Positions 1 to 9,212 are shown, counted from the first letter of the stretch. The stretch: DNA of 64,000 nt from Alteromonas sp. a30 (GCF_026788005.1 NZ_JABEPE010000016.1:1-64000); one strand, 5' to 3'. Translations and numbers: made by a program. Notes: a model not told the origin generated them from the sequence alone.

Positions 1-16
1 GCTAAGTGGTGCTTCT

Positions 17-119
17 GCGCTAAGTGAATACCCTTTTAAAACACGCTTTTCGTCATCCATGACCGCTGCACCTCGACGTCCTGTCTCGGAGCGTTTTAAA
101 AGGGCATATCACTCATCGC
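17..119. repeat. Structured intergenic inverted-repeat element, left of CRISPR
   Basis: Perfect 11-bp arms CCCTTTTAAAA (31-41) and TTTTAAAAGGG (94-104) are extended outward by an imperfect GCGCTAAGTGA-like arm to 17 and 119, and inward by CGCT/AGCG. On the minus strand the interior has small hairpins GTCATGGATGAC and GACAGGACGTC. The layout, a long variable outer stem enclosing short hairpins with GGA-type loops, recalls the elements at 1848, 37279 and 57611. It ends 6 bp before the terminal CRISPR repeat. Function unknown. Confidence 0.6.
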
Positions 120-125
120 TTCTAG

Positions 126-1643
126 TGATAAATCCACGCTCCCGCGAAGGAGCGACAACCAGCCGCAAAGCCGGAAAACATCAAAGAGACGTTTCAATCC
201 ACGCTCCCGCGAAGGAGCGACTAATATGGCAATCTACAATGAGGTAGACGCCTACGTTTCAATCCACGCTCCCGCGAAGGAGCGACAATGCTTCGTGGTC
301 GCTCAATTTGCGCATTTTTGTTTCAATCCACGCTCCCGCGAAGGAGCGACGACATGTTGCAGGAGTGGGGACATCCTAAATTTGTTTCAATCCACGCTCC
401 CGCGAAGGAGCGACCCTTCATCTTCTTCCCGATTTTCGTTTTTTGATGTTTCAATCCACGCTCCCGCGAAGGAGCGACCACCGTTTGGTTAATGCGCTTT
501 TGCGCGGTTTAAGTTTCAATCCACGCTCCCGCGAAGGAGCGACGGACCTTAAAAAGCTCAAAAAGGCGATTTACCCGTTTCAATCCACGCTCCCGCGAAG
601 GAGCGACCTTCCGGTGTTGCCCACCTTAGCGAGATCTTTTGTTTCAATCCACGCTCCCGTGAAGGAGCGACTGGTGATGTCAGCTTTGAGGGTTTGTCAG
701 GGGATGTTTCAATCCACGCTCCCGTGAAGGAGCGACACGGAATATAACGGCGACTATGCCGCCAATACCGGTTTCAATCCACGCTCCCGTGAAGGAGCGA
801 CGCATAAAGCGCTTCTTTTTTTGCTCAATCAGCGGGTTTCAATCCACGCTCCCGTGAAGGAGCGACATCAGCAAGCGCAAGATTGCTGATGATAATCAGG
901 TTTCAATCCACGCTCCCGTGAAGGAGCGACGGGGCCGTTAAGTATTTGGCAACTCATTTGCTTGTTTCAATCCACGCTCCCGTGAAGGAGCGACTTGCGC
1001 GGTTTTATTGGTTAATGTTAACAAACCTTGTTTCAATCCACGCTCCCGTGAAGGAGCGACCTTCGACAACTGATCATGACGCTTACAACCTTTGGTTTCA
1101 ATCCACGCTCCCGTGAAGGAGCGACATTTAAGCACCTTTAGCTATATCAGTACGGCTATGTTTCAATCCACGCTCCCGTGAAGGAGCGACAACTGGTCGA
1201 TTTATAAGTGAATATATGTCCCCTGTTTCAATCCACGCTCCCGTGAAGGAGCGACGGAGACATTTTAAAGTTAAGAAACATTGATTTGTTTCAATCCACG
1301 CTCCCGTGAAGGAGCGACGTCATGCTTGGCGACATCCTCAAAAAATCATTTGGTTTCAATCCACGCTCCCGTGAAGGAGCGACGAAGCAGCAAATTTCAC
1401 AGCTTTCGCAAGCCGTAGTTTCAATCCACGCTCCCGTGAAGGAGCGACAACAGCTTGATTACAGGCTGTTTGACGGTGAGATGTTTCAATCCACGCTCCC
1501 GTGAAGGAGCGACTACCCGTGCTGGGGCCATCCTTGCCCAAGGCACAGTTTCAATCCACGCTCCCGTGAAGGAGCGACCCGCCACCACCGTTACATGATT
1601 TGCATTGCTTGTGTTTCAATCCACGCTCCCGTGAAGGAGCGAC
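126..1643 (-). CRISPR. Type I-C-like CRISPR array, 24 repeats / 23 spacers
   Basis: Twenty-four 31-bp repeats start at 126, 191, 256, 320, 384, 448, 513, 577, 641, 706, 771, 836, 900, 964, 1030, 1095, 1160, 1225, 1288, 1353, 1418, 1483, 1548 and 1613. They are separated by 32-35-bp spacers. On the plus strand each repeat begins GTTTCAATCCACGCTCC and ends GGAGCGAC. Read on the minus strand it ends in GTGGATTGAAAC, the I-C-type 5' handle end, so crRNAs should come from the minus strand. The repeat at 126 has its first five bases degenerated, marking the trailer end on the left and the leader on the right. Repeats 1-8 carry CCCGCGAAGG and repeats 9-24 carry CCCGTGAAGG; the change lies in the hairpin loop. 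No cas gene is visible in the window. Confidence 0.98.
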
Positions 1644-1800
1644 TGCCCCTTCTGCAAGCCAGAACTGGCAGGGGGCGAAATGGCATTTTGCGCTAACCTC
1701 GAATTTTACGCACTTTTTCAGCGTTCAAAATTTAGCCAAAAATTATAACTTACTGTTTTTAATATGAATTTAGTATGCGCTAGACCCCTAGGGTTTTCAT
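1644..1800 (-). promoter_or_regulatory. Probable CRISPR leader
   Basis: AT-rich non-coding DNA adjoins the non-degenerate end of the array. On the minus strand it carries a TATAAT hexamer (plus 1742-1747), about 100 bp before the first repeat. Directly against the repeat, 1645-1674 can fold into a hairpin (CCCC...GCCAG/CTGGC...GGGG). Leader identity is inferred from orientation and the degenerate repeat at the other end; no -35 box is clear. Confidence 0.6.
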
Positions 1801-1847
1801 GTGAACCAAGGGTTAGCGCAGATCTGAAAAGATTTGGAAGGATTGGA

Positions 1848-1918
1848 GCAAGGCAAAGCATATTTTTCAGGGATGAAAAGTCTGAGCGCGCAGGGATGCG
1901 AAAGCGACTTTGGCTTGC
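1848..1918. repeat. Structured intergenic repeat with two CAGGGATG hairpins
   Basis: The outer stem GCAAGGCAAAG (1848-1858) pairs with CTTTGGCTTGC (1908-1918) with one mismatch. It encloses two small hairpins that share the loop GGGA: TTTTCA/TGAAAA (1864-1879) and CGCA/TGCG (1889-1900). I see no convincing gene between 1644 and 2082; the 66-codon frame across this element looks accidental. Confidence 0.55.
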
Positions 1919-2029
1919 TTTAACCTTTCAAAGCCTCGCACAAAATCTAGCAGCATTGCGTTAAGTGAACGCCCTTTCAAAGCTACGACTTTTGGAGGTT
2001 AGAACGGACTAGAAAATCAAAATGAAAAT

Positions 2030-2055
2030 GGATAGCCAGTTTTCACTCGCTATCC
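2030..2055 (-). terminator. Terminator of the malic enzyme gene
   Basis: The perfect 7-bp stem GGATAGC/GCTATCC with a 12-nt loop lies just past the malic enzyme stop. On the minus strand it is followed by a T-rich run (ATTTTCATTTTGATTTTC). Confidence 0.65.
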
Positions 2056-2082
2056 ACAAATCACTCATTTAACTGACAAGTA

Positions 2083-3336
2083 TTAAGCTAAATCGTTTAG
2101 GTAATCATCCGGTAACGAGGTAATTGCGGCGACCCCCGTTTCAATTGCTGCCTTTGCAACTGCGGTTGCAACACGTGAACATAAACGTGGATCCATTGGT
2201 TTTGGAATAATGTAGTCCTTACCAAAAGATAAGCTTTCCACTTGCGCCGCAGTCAAAACGGATGCCGGAACCTCTTCTTGCGCCAATGCACGGATCGCTT
2301 CAACAGCCGCTAGCTTCATTTCATCGTTAATGACCGATGCTCGGACGTCCATTGCGCCACGGAAAATAAACGGAAAACACAATACATTATTAACCTGATT
2401 AGGGTAATCCGAGCGGCCCGTAGCCATAATTAAATCATCACGAGCGCCTTTCGCTAACTCAGGTTTAATTTCTGGGTCTGGGTTCGAGCACGCGAAAATA
2501 ACGGGGTTTGGCGCCATTTTTGATAGGGCTTCAACTGGCAACAAATTCGGGCCAGAAACGCCAACAAAGACGTCTGCGCCTTCTAATGCATCTTCCAGCG
2601 TACGTTTGTCTGTGTTGTTAGCGAATAGGCGTTTGTGCGCTGGCAACTCGTCCCTACGAGTGTTAATCACGCCTTGACGATCGAGCATATAAATATGTTC
2701 ACGCTGCGCACCACACTTCACCAACATTTCCATACAAGCAACCGCGGCTGCGCCGGCTCCCAAACAAACAATCACAGATTCACCGATGCGTTTGCCTTGA
2801 ATTTGCAATGCATTTAACAAGCCCGCGGCGGTTACAATTGCCGTGCCGTGCTGATCGTCATGGAAAACGGGAATATTACAGCGTTCAATTAGCGCTTTTT
2901 CGATTTCGAAGCACTCGGGCGCTTTAATATCTTCTAAATTAATACCACCAAAAGTATCAGCAATATTCGCAACCGTGTCGATAAACTCTTCTGTGGTTTT
3001 ATGGGTCACTTCAATGTCGACGGAATCTAGCCCTGCAAAACGTTTGAATAGCAGTGCTTTGCCCTCCATAACCGGCTTAGAAGCAAGAGGGCCTAAATCG
3101 CCTAGCCCTAAAATCGCTGTGCCATTAGAGATAACAGCGACTAAGTTGCCCTTTGCTGTGTATTTATATGCATTTTCTGGATCGCTTGCGATTTCTCTAA
3201 CGGGCTCGGCTACGCCGGGGCTGTATGCTAGGGCTAGATCTTGGGCACTCTCAGCAGGTTTAGTGATGGAAATACCAATTTTTCCTGGTACGGGTTCCGC
3301 ATGATAGCGTAACGCTTCTGCTCTTTTATCGGACAT
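2083..3336 (-). CDS. maeB: NADP-dependent malic enzyme, short form
   Basis: 417 residues. It catalyses oxidative decarboxylation of malate to pyruvate and CO2 with NAD(P)H formation, a cytosolic anaplerotic and NADPH-supplying step. The N-terminal stretch LAYSPGVAEPV and the segments AVISNGTAILGLGDLG and DDQHGTAIVTAAGLLNAL are family signatures, and the dinucleotide-binding loop is CLGAGAAAVACMEML. It lacks the C-terminal phosphotransacetylase-like domain of the ~760-residue E. coli MaeB, so it is the compact bacterial/archaeal form and cofactor preference is inferred. It is transcribed alone, with its own terminator at 2030-2055 and 450 bp of upstream non-coding DNA. The start is supported by an AGG-containing ribosome site. 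Confidence 0.93.
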   Translation of the reverse strand: MSDKRAEALRYHAEPVPGKIGISITKPAESAQDLALAYSPGVAEPVREIASDPENAYKYTAKGNLVAVISNGTAILGLGDLGPLASKPVMEGKALLFKRFAGLDSVDIEVTHKTTEEFIDTVANIADTFGGINLEDIKAPECFEIEKALIERCNIPVFHDDQHGTAIVTAAGLLNALQIQGKRIGESVIVCLGAGAAAVACMEMLVKCGAQREHIYMLDRQGVINTRRDELPAHKRLFANNTDKRTLEDALEGADVFVGVSGPNLLPVEALSKMAPNPVIFACSNPDPEIKPELAKGARDDLIMATGRSDYPNQVNNVLCFPFIFRGAMDVRASVINDEMKLAAVEAIRALAQEEVPASVLTAAQVESLSFGKDYIIPKPMDPRLCSRVATAVAKAAIETGVAAITSLPDDYLNDLA

Positions 3337-3740
3337 AAATGTGCCTATAGGTGTTACAATGTGTGTTTATGAGGGTGACAAATAACGAATAATAACAGTT
3401 AATTAGCGAACCAATGTCCTACCAGTTGCGAAGAGTCTTTTGCCCTTTTTTATACTCCCAATAGGTTCTCGATTATTTACTTCGTTATGTTCATAAATCT
3501 AATGGGATATGTGTAAAAGATCCATTTATTTAATGTATGCAGAATATAAATTTTTGCACCAACTTAGACCAATATTTACCTATCAAAAAGCTTAATCGTT
3601 TAATAAAAGCAAACAGTTGGTATCGCTTTACTGGAGTTGAATCAATGATGTTCTGCGGAGAATCGTAGTGATGCTCATTTATTTTTAGAAGTGACTCTAT
3701 TCTGGGAATATCGAAGCGACATGAAGGAAATAGCAGACAT
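3337..3740. other. Non-coding stretch upstream of malic enzyme gene
   Basis: AT-rich DNA between the divergently positioned malic enzyme start and the rpmE terminator. It should hold the malic enzyme promoter on the minus strand, but I could not pick clear boxes. A 106-codon minus-strand frame (3530-3850) crosses the rpmE terminator and the rpmE gene and is considered spurious. Confidence 0.5.
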
Positions 3741-3770
3741 AAAAAAAGCATCCCGAAGGATGCTTTTTCT
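3741..3770 (-). terminator. rpmE terminator
   Basis: An 11-bp stem AAAAAGCATCC/GGATGCTTTTT around a CGAA tetraloop, with T-tracts on both strands, 16 bp after the rpmE stop. Very strong intrinsic terminator. Confidence 0.92.
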
Positions 3771-3785
3771 AAGCAATGGTTTTGC

Positions 3786-3998
3786 TTACTTAGACTTAAG
3801 CGCACCAAAACGTTTATTGAAGCGGTCAACACGACCCCCTGTATCAACAATTTTTTGCTTACCTGTGTAGAAAGGGTGGCAAGCAGAGCAAACGTCTAGG
3901 TTCAAATCTTTGTTCAAAGTAGAACGGATTTTCATAGAATTACCGCAAGAACAGTTAGCAGTAATTTCGTTATATTCAGGATGAATACCTTCTTTCAT
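3786..3998 (-). CDS. rpmE: 50S ribosomal protein L31, zinc-binding form
   Basis: 70 residues from the internal start MKEGIHPEY, chosen because GAGG lies just upstream and the family begins this way; the longer frame adds four unlikely residues. L31 sits at the subunit interface of the ribosome. Cysteines in CSCGN and CSACH give the four-cysteine zinc pattern of the C+ type, so this is the zinc-containing paralogue rather than the YkgM type. It is a single-gene unit with a strong terminator, divergent from priA. Confidence 0.96.
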   Translation of the reverse strand: MKEGIHPEYNEITANCSCGNSMKIRSTLNKDLNLDVCSACHPFYTGKQKIVDTGGRVDRFNKRFGALKSK

Positions 3999-4235
3999 GG
4001 ATAACCTCAATAATCAGGCCGCATCGCCAACCAACCCGAAGCTGGCCACCATACGTTGTTAAGTTCAAAGGTTCGCTGGAACAACATAGCGCACCGTTTT
4101 TAATAAATTCGTGCTTGCACAACCTAACAAACTAAGAATTAGGCTTGCCGCAAAGAGGCGCGCATATTAATGTATCAGCCTCAGTTGTTCAAGCTTTTAA
4201 GGTGCTTTTTTGATCAACTTTCATTTGAGGAATGC

Positions 4236-6431
4236 ATGTACCGCCCTATCGTTGAAGTTGCCCTGCCAGTCCCCCTCCGTAGACGATTCGATTATCTCTG
4301 GTTAACCACTGCTGAAGTGCAGCCATCCCCCGGAATGCGGGTTATTGTCCCGTTTGGTTCTCGGCAATTAATTGGTGTGATATTGCAAGTGAAAGACACC
4401 AGCGAATGGGATAGAGCCAAACTAAAAGCGGTACGAGAATGTTTAGATGAAACACCGGTGCTAAATGAAGAACAACGCACTTTGTTGCATTGGGCATCAG
4501 GTTATTATCAACACCCAATTGGTGAGGTTTTTAGCACAGCTTTACCGGCCAAATTACGTAAAGGCGATACCAATACTCGCCCCAGCATTACTTATTGGAA
4601 GCTAACCGAACTCGGTGAGCAAACTGAAGTCTCAAGCTTAAAACGCGCCCCAAAACAGCAACAGGTGTTGTTGGCGTTACAAAAAGGCGCAACAACAGAA
4701 CTACAACTGCGTGAGCAATTTAATACCGCAGTGTTAAAGCAGCTTGGTAAAAAGGCGCTTATTGAATCCGAAGACATTATTCCTAAGCCCAATACGCAAT
4801 GGCAAAGCCAGCTCAGTATTGGAGACAAACCCTTCGCTTCGCCGGCTCAAGCAGTGATTATTAGTGCGATTAAACAACAGCTTTCGCAATTTAGTGTCAG
4901 TTTAATAGAAGGCGTAACCGGAAGCGGCAAAACCGAAGTGTACTTGCAAGCCATTGAGCCCGTGCTTAGTGCAGGCCGACAAGTGTTGGTTATGGTGCCG
5001 GAAATTGGTTTGACGCCTCAAACTGTGTCCCGCTTTCAAGATCGCTTTCAGATAGAAGTAGGCGTTTTACATTCAGGCATGACCGACAACGAGCGTTTGT
5101 CTGTTTGGCAGCGGGCTCAAAATGGCGAACTAGGTTTAATTATTGGCACCCGTTCATCGGTTTTTACCGCATTTAATGGGCTAGGCATGATCATCATTGA
5201 TGAGGAGCACGACAGCTCATATAAGCAGAATGATACTTTTCGCTACCATGCCCGCGACCTTGCCATTATGCGAGCCAAGCAAGAAAATATTCCGCTACTG
5301 TTAGGCTCTGCCACGCCCTCTTTAGAAAGCCTGCATAATGCACTAAGCAAACGTTATCAGCACTATCAATTGCATGAGCGTGCAGGCAATGCAGTTAAAG
5401 CCAATTATCATGTGCTGGATTTACGCCAACAGCCGCTGCAATTTGGGCTGGCGCCTGAGACCATCAAGCAAATGCTGCATCATTTACAACAAGGCAATCA
5501 GGTGTTGGTTTTTCTGAATCGACGCGGTTATGCACCTGCGCTAATTTGTCATGACTGTGGTCACGTCGAAACTTGTCGTCATTGTGAACGGCCGTACACC
5601 GTTCATCGGCAATCTCAGCAGTTACACTGTCATCACTGCGGACATCACCGCTATTTGCCAAATCAATGTCAGGATTGCCAAAGTCACGATATTTCGCCTC
5701 AAGGTATGGGGACGGAGCAATTAGAACAAGGGCTGCAAACGCTATTCCCACAATATTCTTCCGTGCGTATTGATAGCGACACCATGCGCGGAAAGCAGAA
5801 TTTGAATCAAACGCTGGAATCGATTCATAGTGGCAAACATCAATTGTTATTAGGCACACAAATTCTTGCTAAAGGCCACCATTTCCCCAACGTCACATTG
5901 GTGGTGGTGGTTGATATTGATAGCGCCCTATTTAGTGCCGATTTTCGTGGCGCAGAACAGTTAGCACAGTTGATAACGCAGATTGCTGGACGCGCAGGAC
6001 GCGCAAGTAAACCCGGTACAGTGTGGTTACAGTCACATCACCCCGGGCATCCACTCATCGAAGATCTCATTCACAACGGTTATGCACATTTTTCACGTTT
6101 ACTGCTGATGGAGCGCCAATACGCTAGCCTTCCGCCGTTCTCGTATCAAGCGTTATTGCGAGCAGAAGCAAAGCATGCAGAAGATGCCTACAGCTTTTTA
6201 CAAGCTCAACTCGCTCCTTTACGCCAAACTCATGGAGTAATAGCCATTGGCCCAGTACCCGCGATTTTAGAAAAGCGACAAGGGCGTTATCGTTTCCAAC
6301 TTGTGGTACAAAGTCCGTCACGCGCTAACCTTCATGCGGCTATACATCATACTTTGCCGGTTATTGAGTCGCATACCTTGGCAGCGAAAGTGCGTTGGTC
6401 GTTAGATGTTGATCCACAAGAATTTTACTAA
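4236..6431 (+). CDS. priA: Primosomal protein N' (replication restart helicase PriA)
   Basis: 731 residues from the ATG at 4236, which has TTGAGG upstream and gives the expected N-terminus (VEVALPVPLRRRFDYLW, the 3'-DNA-binding domain). The 22-codon longer frame is not expected in the family. PriA recognises stalled forks and D-loops, unwinds the lagging arm and starts primosome reassembly. Visible motifs are Walker A GVTGSGKTEVY, the DEEH box IIDEEHDSSYK, and a cysteine-rich insertion of paired CxxC motifs (CHDCGHVETCRHC ... CHHCGHH ... CQDC) that binds two zincs. The RecQ-like C-terminal helicase motifs include GTQILAKGHHFPNV and QIAGRAGRA. It is followed 67 bp later by ftsN, the usual gammaproteobacterial order. 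Confidence 0.97.
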   Translation: MYRPIVEVALPVPLRRRFDYLWLTTAEVQPSPGMRVIVPFGSRQLIGVILQVKDTSEWDRAKLKAVRECLDETPVLNEEQRTLLHWASGYYQHPIGEVFSTALPAKLRKGDTNTRPSITYWKLTELGEQTEVSSLKRAPKQQQVLLALQKGATTELQLREQFNTAVLKQLGKKALIESEDIIPKPNTQWQSQLSIGDKPFASPAQAVIISAIKQQLSQFSVSLIEGVTGSGKTEVYLQAIEPVLSAGRQVLVMVPEIGLTPQTVSRFQDRFQIEVGVLHSGMTDNERLSVWQRAQNGELGLIIGTRSSVFTAFNGLGMIIIDEEHDSSYKQNDTFRYHARDLAIMRAKQENIPLLLGSATPSLESLHNALSKRYQHYQLHERAGNAVKANYHVLDLRQQPLQFGLAPETIKQMLHHLQQGNQVLVFLNRRGYAPALICHDCGHVETCRHCERPYTVHRQSQQLHCHHCGHHRYLPNQCQDCQSHDISPQGMGTEQLEQGLQTLFPQYSSVRIDSDTMRGKQNLNQTLESIHSGKHQLLLGTQILAKGHHFPNVTLVVVVDIDSALFSADFRGAEQLAQLITQIAGRAGRASKPGTVWLQSHHPGHPLIEDLIHNGYAHFSRLLLMERQYASLPPFSYQALLRAEAKHAEDAYSFLQAQLAPLRQTHGVIAIGPVPAILEKRQGRYRFQLVVQSPSRANLHAAIHHTLPVIESHTLAAKVRWSLDVDPQEFY

Positions 6432-6498
6432 CGAGTGTTTACCTTCGAAATTCAAGCAGTAGAATGGCTAACCAAATTCTAACCGCAAACGATGAGAT

Positions 6499-7026
6499 AT
6501 GGCCCCTAAAGATTACGTTAGTCGCGGGCAGTCTAAAAAACAGCCTCCACCACGCCAGCCTTTTCCCTGGATCAGACTAAGCATTACCCTGATTTTGATC
6601 ATCGGGTTTGTGGCGTTTCTTTGGTATATCCAAGATAAACAGGCAGATGTCGTTGAGAAGCAACGTGCTACGCCAACGCAGAAAAAAGACCCTCTGCCGG
6701 AAAAGCCAAAAGAAAAGTGGGAGTTTATGAAAATCCTACCTGACCCGAATACCACCGTAGAAGTGGAAGTGCCGGATCAGCCAGAAAGCAATAAAACCTA
6801 CATCATGCAGTGTGGTTCTTTCCGCAAACTTGCACAGGCCGAGGCAATGCGCGCCACTATTGCGTTCCAAGGTTTAGAATCTAAGGTAAAAACCACAGAC
6901 GGCAAAAATGGTGTATGGCACCGTGTCGTGTTGGGTCCATATTCAAGCAAACGTGACGGAGAACGCGATCGTCATAAATTACGACGCGCATCCATCACCA
7001 CATGCCAAATTTGGTTGGATAACTAA
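6499..7026 (+). CDS. ftsN: SPOR-domain cell division protein, FtsN-like
   Basis: 175 residues. A short basic cytoplasmic N-terminus is followed by one membrane helix (about residues 25-45, IRLSITLILIIGFVAFLWYI), a charged proline-rich periplasmic linker and a C-terminal SPOR domain (about 98-173, starting KTYIMQCGSFRKLAQAEAMRA). SPOR domains bind denuded septal glycan; FtsN triggers constriction at the divisome. It is shorter than E. coli FtsN (319 residues), with a truncated linker. The position between priA and hslVU supports the ftsN call. It is followed by an intrinsic terminator. Confidence 0.85.
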   Translation: MAPKDYVSRGQSKKQPPPRQPFPWIRLSITLILIIGFVAFLWYIQDKQADVVEKQRATPTQKKDPLPEKPKEKWEFMKILPDPNTTVEVEVPDQPESNKTYIMQCGSFRKLAQAEAMRATIAFQGLESKVKTTDGKNGVWHRVVLGPYSSKRDGERDRHKLRRASITTCQIWLDN

Positions 7027-7066
7027 ATACAAACGCCATAAGTTATCACAACTAGAAATAGTAACT

Positions 7067-7095
7067 AAAACGCTCGATAAACTCGGGCGTTTTTC
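7067..7095 (+). terminator. ftsN terminator
   Basis: AAACGCTCGA/TCGGGCGTTT stem with one T-G pair, followed by TTTCTTCTT. It separates priA-ftsN from hslVU. Confidence 0.8.
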
Positions 7096-7176
7096 TTCTT
7101 GTAGGGGGGTATTTCCACTTCCTGAGACCTCAACAATCAATGCACTCAAATACAACCGGTATTGCGGGTTGTTAGG

Positions 7177-7204
7177 GTTGAAAAGCCACAAATCATCCCC
7201 ACTT
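7177..7204 (+). promoter_or_regulatory. Sigma32 (heat-shock) promoter for hslVU
   Basis: GTTGAAA (7177-7183), then a 13-nt spacer, then CCCCACTT (7197-7204). This is very close to the heat-shock consensus CTTGAAA-N11-16-CCCCATNT. It lies about 65 bp before hslV, a known heat-shock operon in related bacteria. Confidence 0.75.
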
Positions 7205-7225
7205 GAGAAAAATCATCTTTAGTTA

Positions 7226-7250
7226 GTAAGTGTGTTTTTCGCTCACTTAC
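7226..7250 (+). promoter_or_regulatory. 5' UTR hairpin of hslVU
   Basis: The perfect 7-bp inverted repeat GTAAGTG/CACTTAC lies between the predicted sigma32 start point and the hslV ribosome site. E. coli hslVU also has a 5' UTR stem-loop that affects mRNA stability; equivalence here is inference. Confidence 0.5.
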
Positions 7251-7269
7251 CCAGAAAACAGGAATTAAC

Positions 7270-7794
7270 GTGACTACTATCGTATCCGTTCGTCGAGGCA
7301 ATCAGGTTGTCATGGCTGGTGATGGTCAGGTATCACTTGGCAACACGGTAATGAAAGGCAATGCTCGCAAAGTCAGACGCTTGTACAAAGAGCAAGTGGT
7401 TGCCGGTTTTGCTGGTGGCACAGCTGATGCCTTTACCTTATTTGAGCGCTTTGAATCTAAACTTGAGCAGCATCAGGGGCATTTAACTAAAGCGGCGGTA
7501 GAACTCGCTAAAGATTGGCGTACCGACCGAATGTTAAGAAAACTTGAAGCGCTGTTAGCCGTAGCCGACTCCACAGCATCGCTGATTATCACAGGTAACG
7601 GCGATGTGATTCAGCCTGAGCACGATCTTATTGCTATCGGTTCAGGGGGTCCATACGCCCAAGCAGCAGCTACAGCGATGTTAGAAAACACTGACCTAGA
7701 TGCAAAAACAATTGCTGAAAAAGCGCTAACCATTGCCGGTGATATTTGTGTGTATACCAACCACAGTCAAACCGTTGAAATTCTAGATTACTAA
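7270..7794 (+). CDS. hslV: ATP-dependent protease proteolytic subunit HslV (ClpQ)
   Basis: 174 residues with a GTG start. After Met removal the catalytic N-terminal nucleophile is Thr ([10 protein letters not shown]), as in the beta-type proteasome fold. [16 protein letters not shown] and [16 protein letters not shown] are family signatures. HslV forms a double hexamer capped by the HslU unfoldase and degrades regulatory and misfolded cytosolic proteins. It is the first gene of a two-gene operon (14 bp before hslU) behind a sigma32-like promoter. Length is normal for the family. Confidence 0.98.
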   Translation: MTTIVSVRRGNQVVMAGDGQVSLGNTVMKGNARKVRRLYKEQVVAGFAGGTADAFTLFERFESKLEQHQGHLTKAAVELAKDWRTDRMLRKLEALLAVADSTASLIITGNGDVIQPEHDLIAIGSGGPYAQAAATAMLENTDLDAKTIAEKALTIAGDICVYTNHSQTVEILDY

Positions 7795-7808
7795 GTAGGA
7801 ACAATTAC

Positions 7809-9140
7809 ATGTCTGAAATGACTCCTAGAGAAATTGTTCACGAGTTGGACAACCATATTATCGGCCAACAAGACGCCAAGCGCGCTGTTGCCATTGCACT
7901 TCGTAACCGTTGGCGCCGCATGCAGCTAAACGAAGATTTACGTCAAGAAGTAACCCCAAAGAACATCCTAATGATTGGCCCAACAGGCGTGGGTAAAACC
8001 GAAATTGCTCGTCGTTTGGCAAAACTTGCCAATGCGCCTTTCATTAAAGTTGAAGCGACCAAATTCACCGAAGTAGGTTATGTAGGTAAAGAAGTCGAGA
8101 CTATCATCCGCGATCTTGCCGACATTGCCGTGAAAATGACCAAAGAACAGGAAATGCAAAAAGTGCGTTTCCGTGCTGAGGAAGCAGCAGAAGATCGCGT
8201 GTTAGATGCGCTTATTCCACCAGCAGAAAATGTTTGGGGTGAAAAAGAAGGTTCGGACACCTCATCCAGTACGCGTCAGGTTTTTCGTAAGAAGTTACGA
8301 GAAGGTAGCCTAGACGACAAAGAAATTGAAATTGATGTGGCATTACCACAGGTAGGCGTTGAAATCATGGCCCCTCCGGGCATGGAAGAAATGACCAATC
8401 AGCTTCAAGGCATGTTCCAGAATCTAAGTGGCTCTCAAAAGAAAAAGAAGAAGCTTAAAATTAAAGAAGCGATGAAGCTGTTAATTGAAGAAGAAGCTGC
8501 AAGATTAGTTAACCAAGAAGAGCTAAAAGATAAAGCCATTGAATCGCTTGAACAAAATGGCATTGTTTTTGTTGATGAAATCGACAAAATTTGTAAGCGA
8601 GAAGGCACGACAAGTGCGGATGTTTCGCGCGAAGGCGTACAGCGCGACTTACTTCCCTTAGTCGAAGGATCAAGCGTGAGTACCAAACATGGCATGGTAA
8701 AAACAGATCATATTCTGTTTATCGCCTCCGGCGCCTTCCAAATGTCAAAGCCATCCGACTTGATTCCAGAGCTACAGGGGCGACTACCCATTCGTGTAGA
8801 GTTATCACCACTGACTACGGAAGACTTTAAACGCATTCTTACAGAGCCCAATGCTTCCTTAACCGAGCAATATGAGGCATTACTAGCAACCGAAGGTGTG
8901 GACGTTAGTTTCACTGAAGGTGGCATCGATCGTATTGCTCATGCTGCATGGCAAGTGAATGAAAAAGTTGAAAATATTGGTGCTCGTCGCTTGCATACGG
9001 TGATGGAGCGTTTAATGGAGGATATTTCTTTTGATGCCTCTGAAAAAGATGGCGAGAAATTGGTCGTGGATGCGAAATACGTTGACGATCACCTTGATGC
9101 CTTAGTCGACAACGAAGATCTTAGTCGCTTTATTCTGTAA
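7809..9140 (+). CDS. hslU: HslU ATPase (ClpY), unfoldase of HslVU
   Basis: 443 residues, the usual length. An AAA+ ATPase that recognises and unfolds substrates and threads them into HslV. Motifs are the N-terminal box [17 protein letters not shown], Walker [14 protein letters not shown], the pore loop [10 protein letters not shown] and Walker [10 protein letters not shown]. Sensor and arginine-finger segments lie near [10 protein letters not shown]. The inserted I-domain lies between about residues 110 and 240, and the C-terminal tail EDLSRFIL docks into HslV. Ribosome site TAGGAAC precedes the ATG. Ends before a bidirectional terminator. Confidence 0.98.
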   Translation: MSEMTPREIVHELDNHIIGQQDAKRAVAIALRNRWRRMQLNEDLRQEVTPKNILMIGPTGVGKTEIARRLAKLANAPFIKVEATKFTEVGYVGKEVETIIRDLADIAVKMTKEQEMQKVRFRAEEAAEDRVLDALIPPAENVWGEKEGSDTSSSTRQVFRKKLREGSLDDKEIEIDVALPQVGVEIMAPPGMEEMTNQLQGMFQNLSGSQKKKKKLKIKEAMKLLIEEEAARLVNQEELKDKAIESLEQNGIVFVDEIDKICKREGTTSADVSREGVQRDLLPLVEGSSVSTKHGMVKTDHILFIASGAFQMSKPSDLIPELQGRLPIRVELSPLTTEDFKRILTEPNASLTEQYEALLATEGVDVSFTEGGIDRIAHAAWQVNEKVENIGARRLHTVMERLMEDISFDASEKDGEKLVVDAKYVDDHLDALVDNEDLSRFIL

Positions 9141-9178
9141 ATGTGAACTGAGTTTTAACCTCATTCCAAGAACACGCT

Positions 9179-9210
9179 AAAAAAACCCCGACTCTTCGGG
9201 GTTTTCTTTT
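9179..9210. terminator. Bidirectional terminator between hslU and the patatin gene
   Basis: AAAACCCCGA/TCGGGGTTTT stem with A/T tracts on both sides, placed between two convergent genes. Confidence 0.93.
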
Positions 9211-9212
9211 GA

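Noticed and set aside
59-727. Three plus-strand ORFs of 62-94 codons across the CRISPR array
   Set aside because: They are read through of repeats (recurring SIHAPAKER-type peptide) and not genes.
938-1541. Minus- and plus-strand ORFs within the array (60-65 codons)
   Set aside because: Same cause: the repeat is open in several frames.
126-1643. Type I-F or I-E array
   Set aside because: Repeat length (31 bp), spacer length (about 34 bp) and the ATTGAAAC end fit I-C; I-F and I-E repeats are 28-29 bp with different sequences.
1764-1964. 66-codon ORF right of the array
   Set aside because: Overlaps the structured repeat, has no ribosome site and no family resemblance.
3530-3850. 106-codon minus-strand ORF
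   Set aside because: Crosses the rpmE terminator and the rpmE coding sequence in another frame.
5464-5859. 131-codon minus-strand ORF inside priA
   Set aside because: Fully inside a well-supported gene; antisense shadow of its zinc region.
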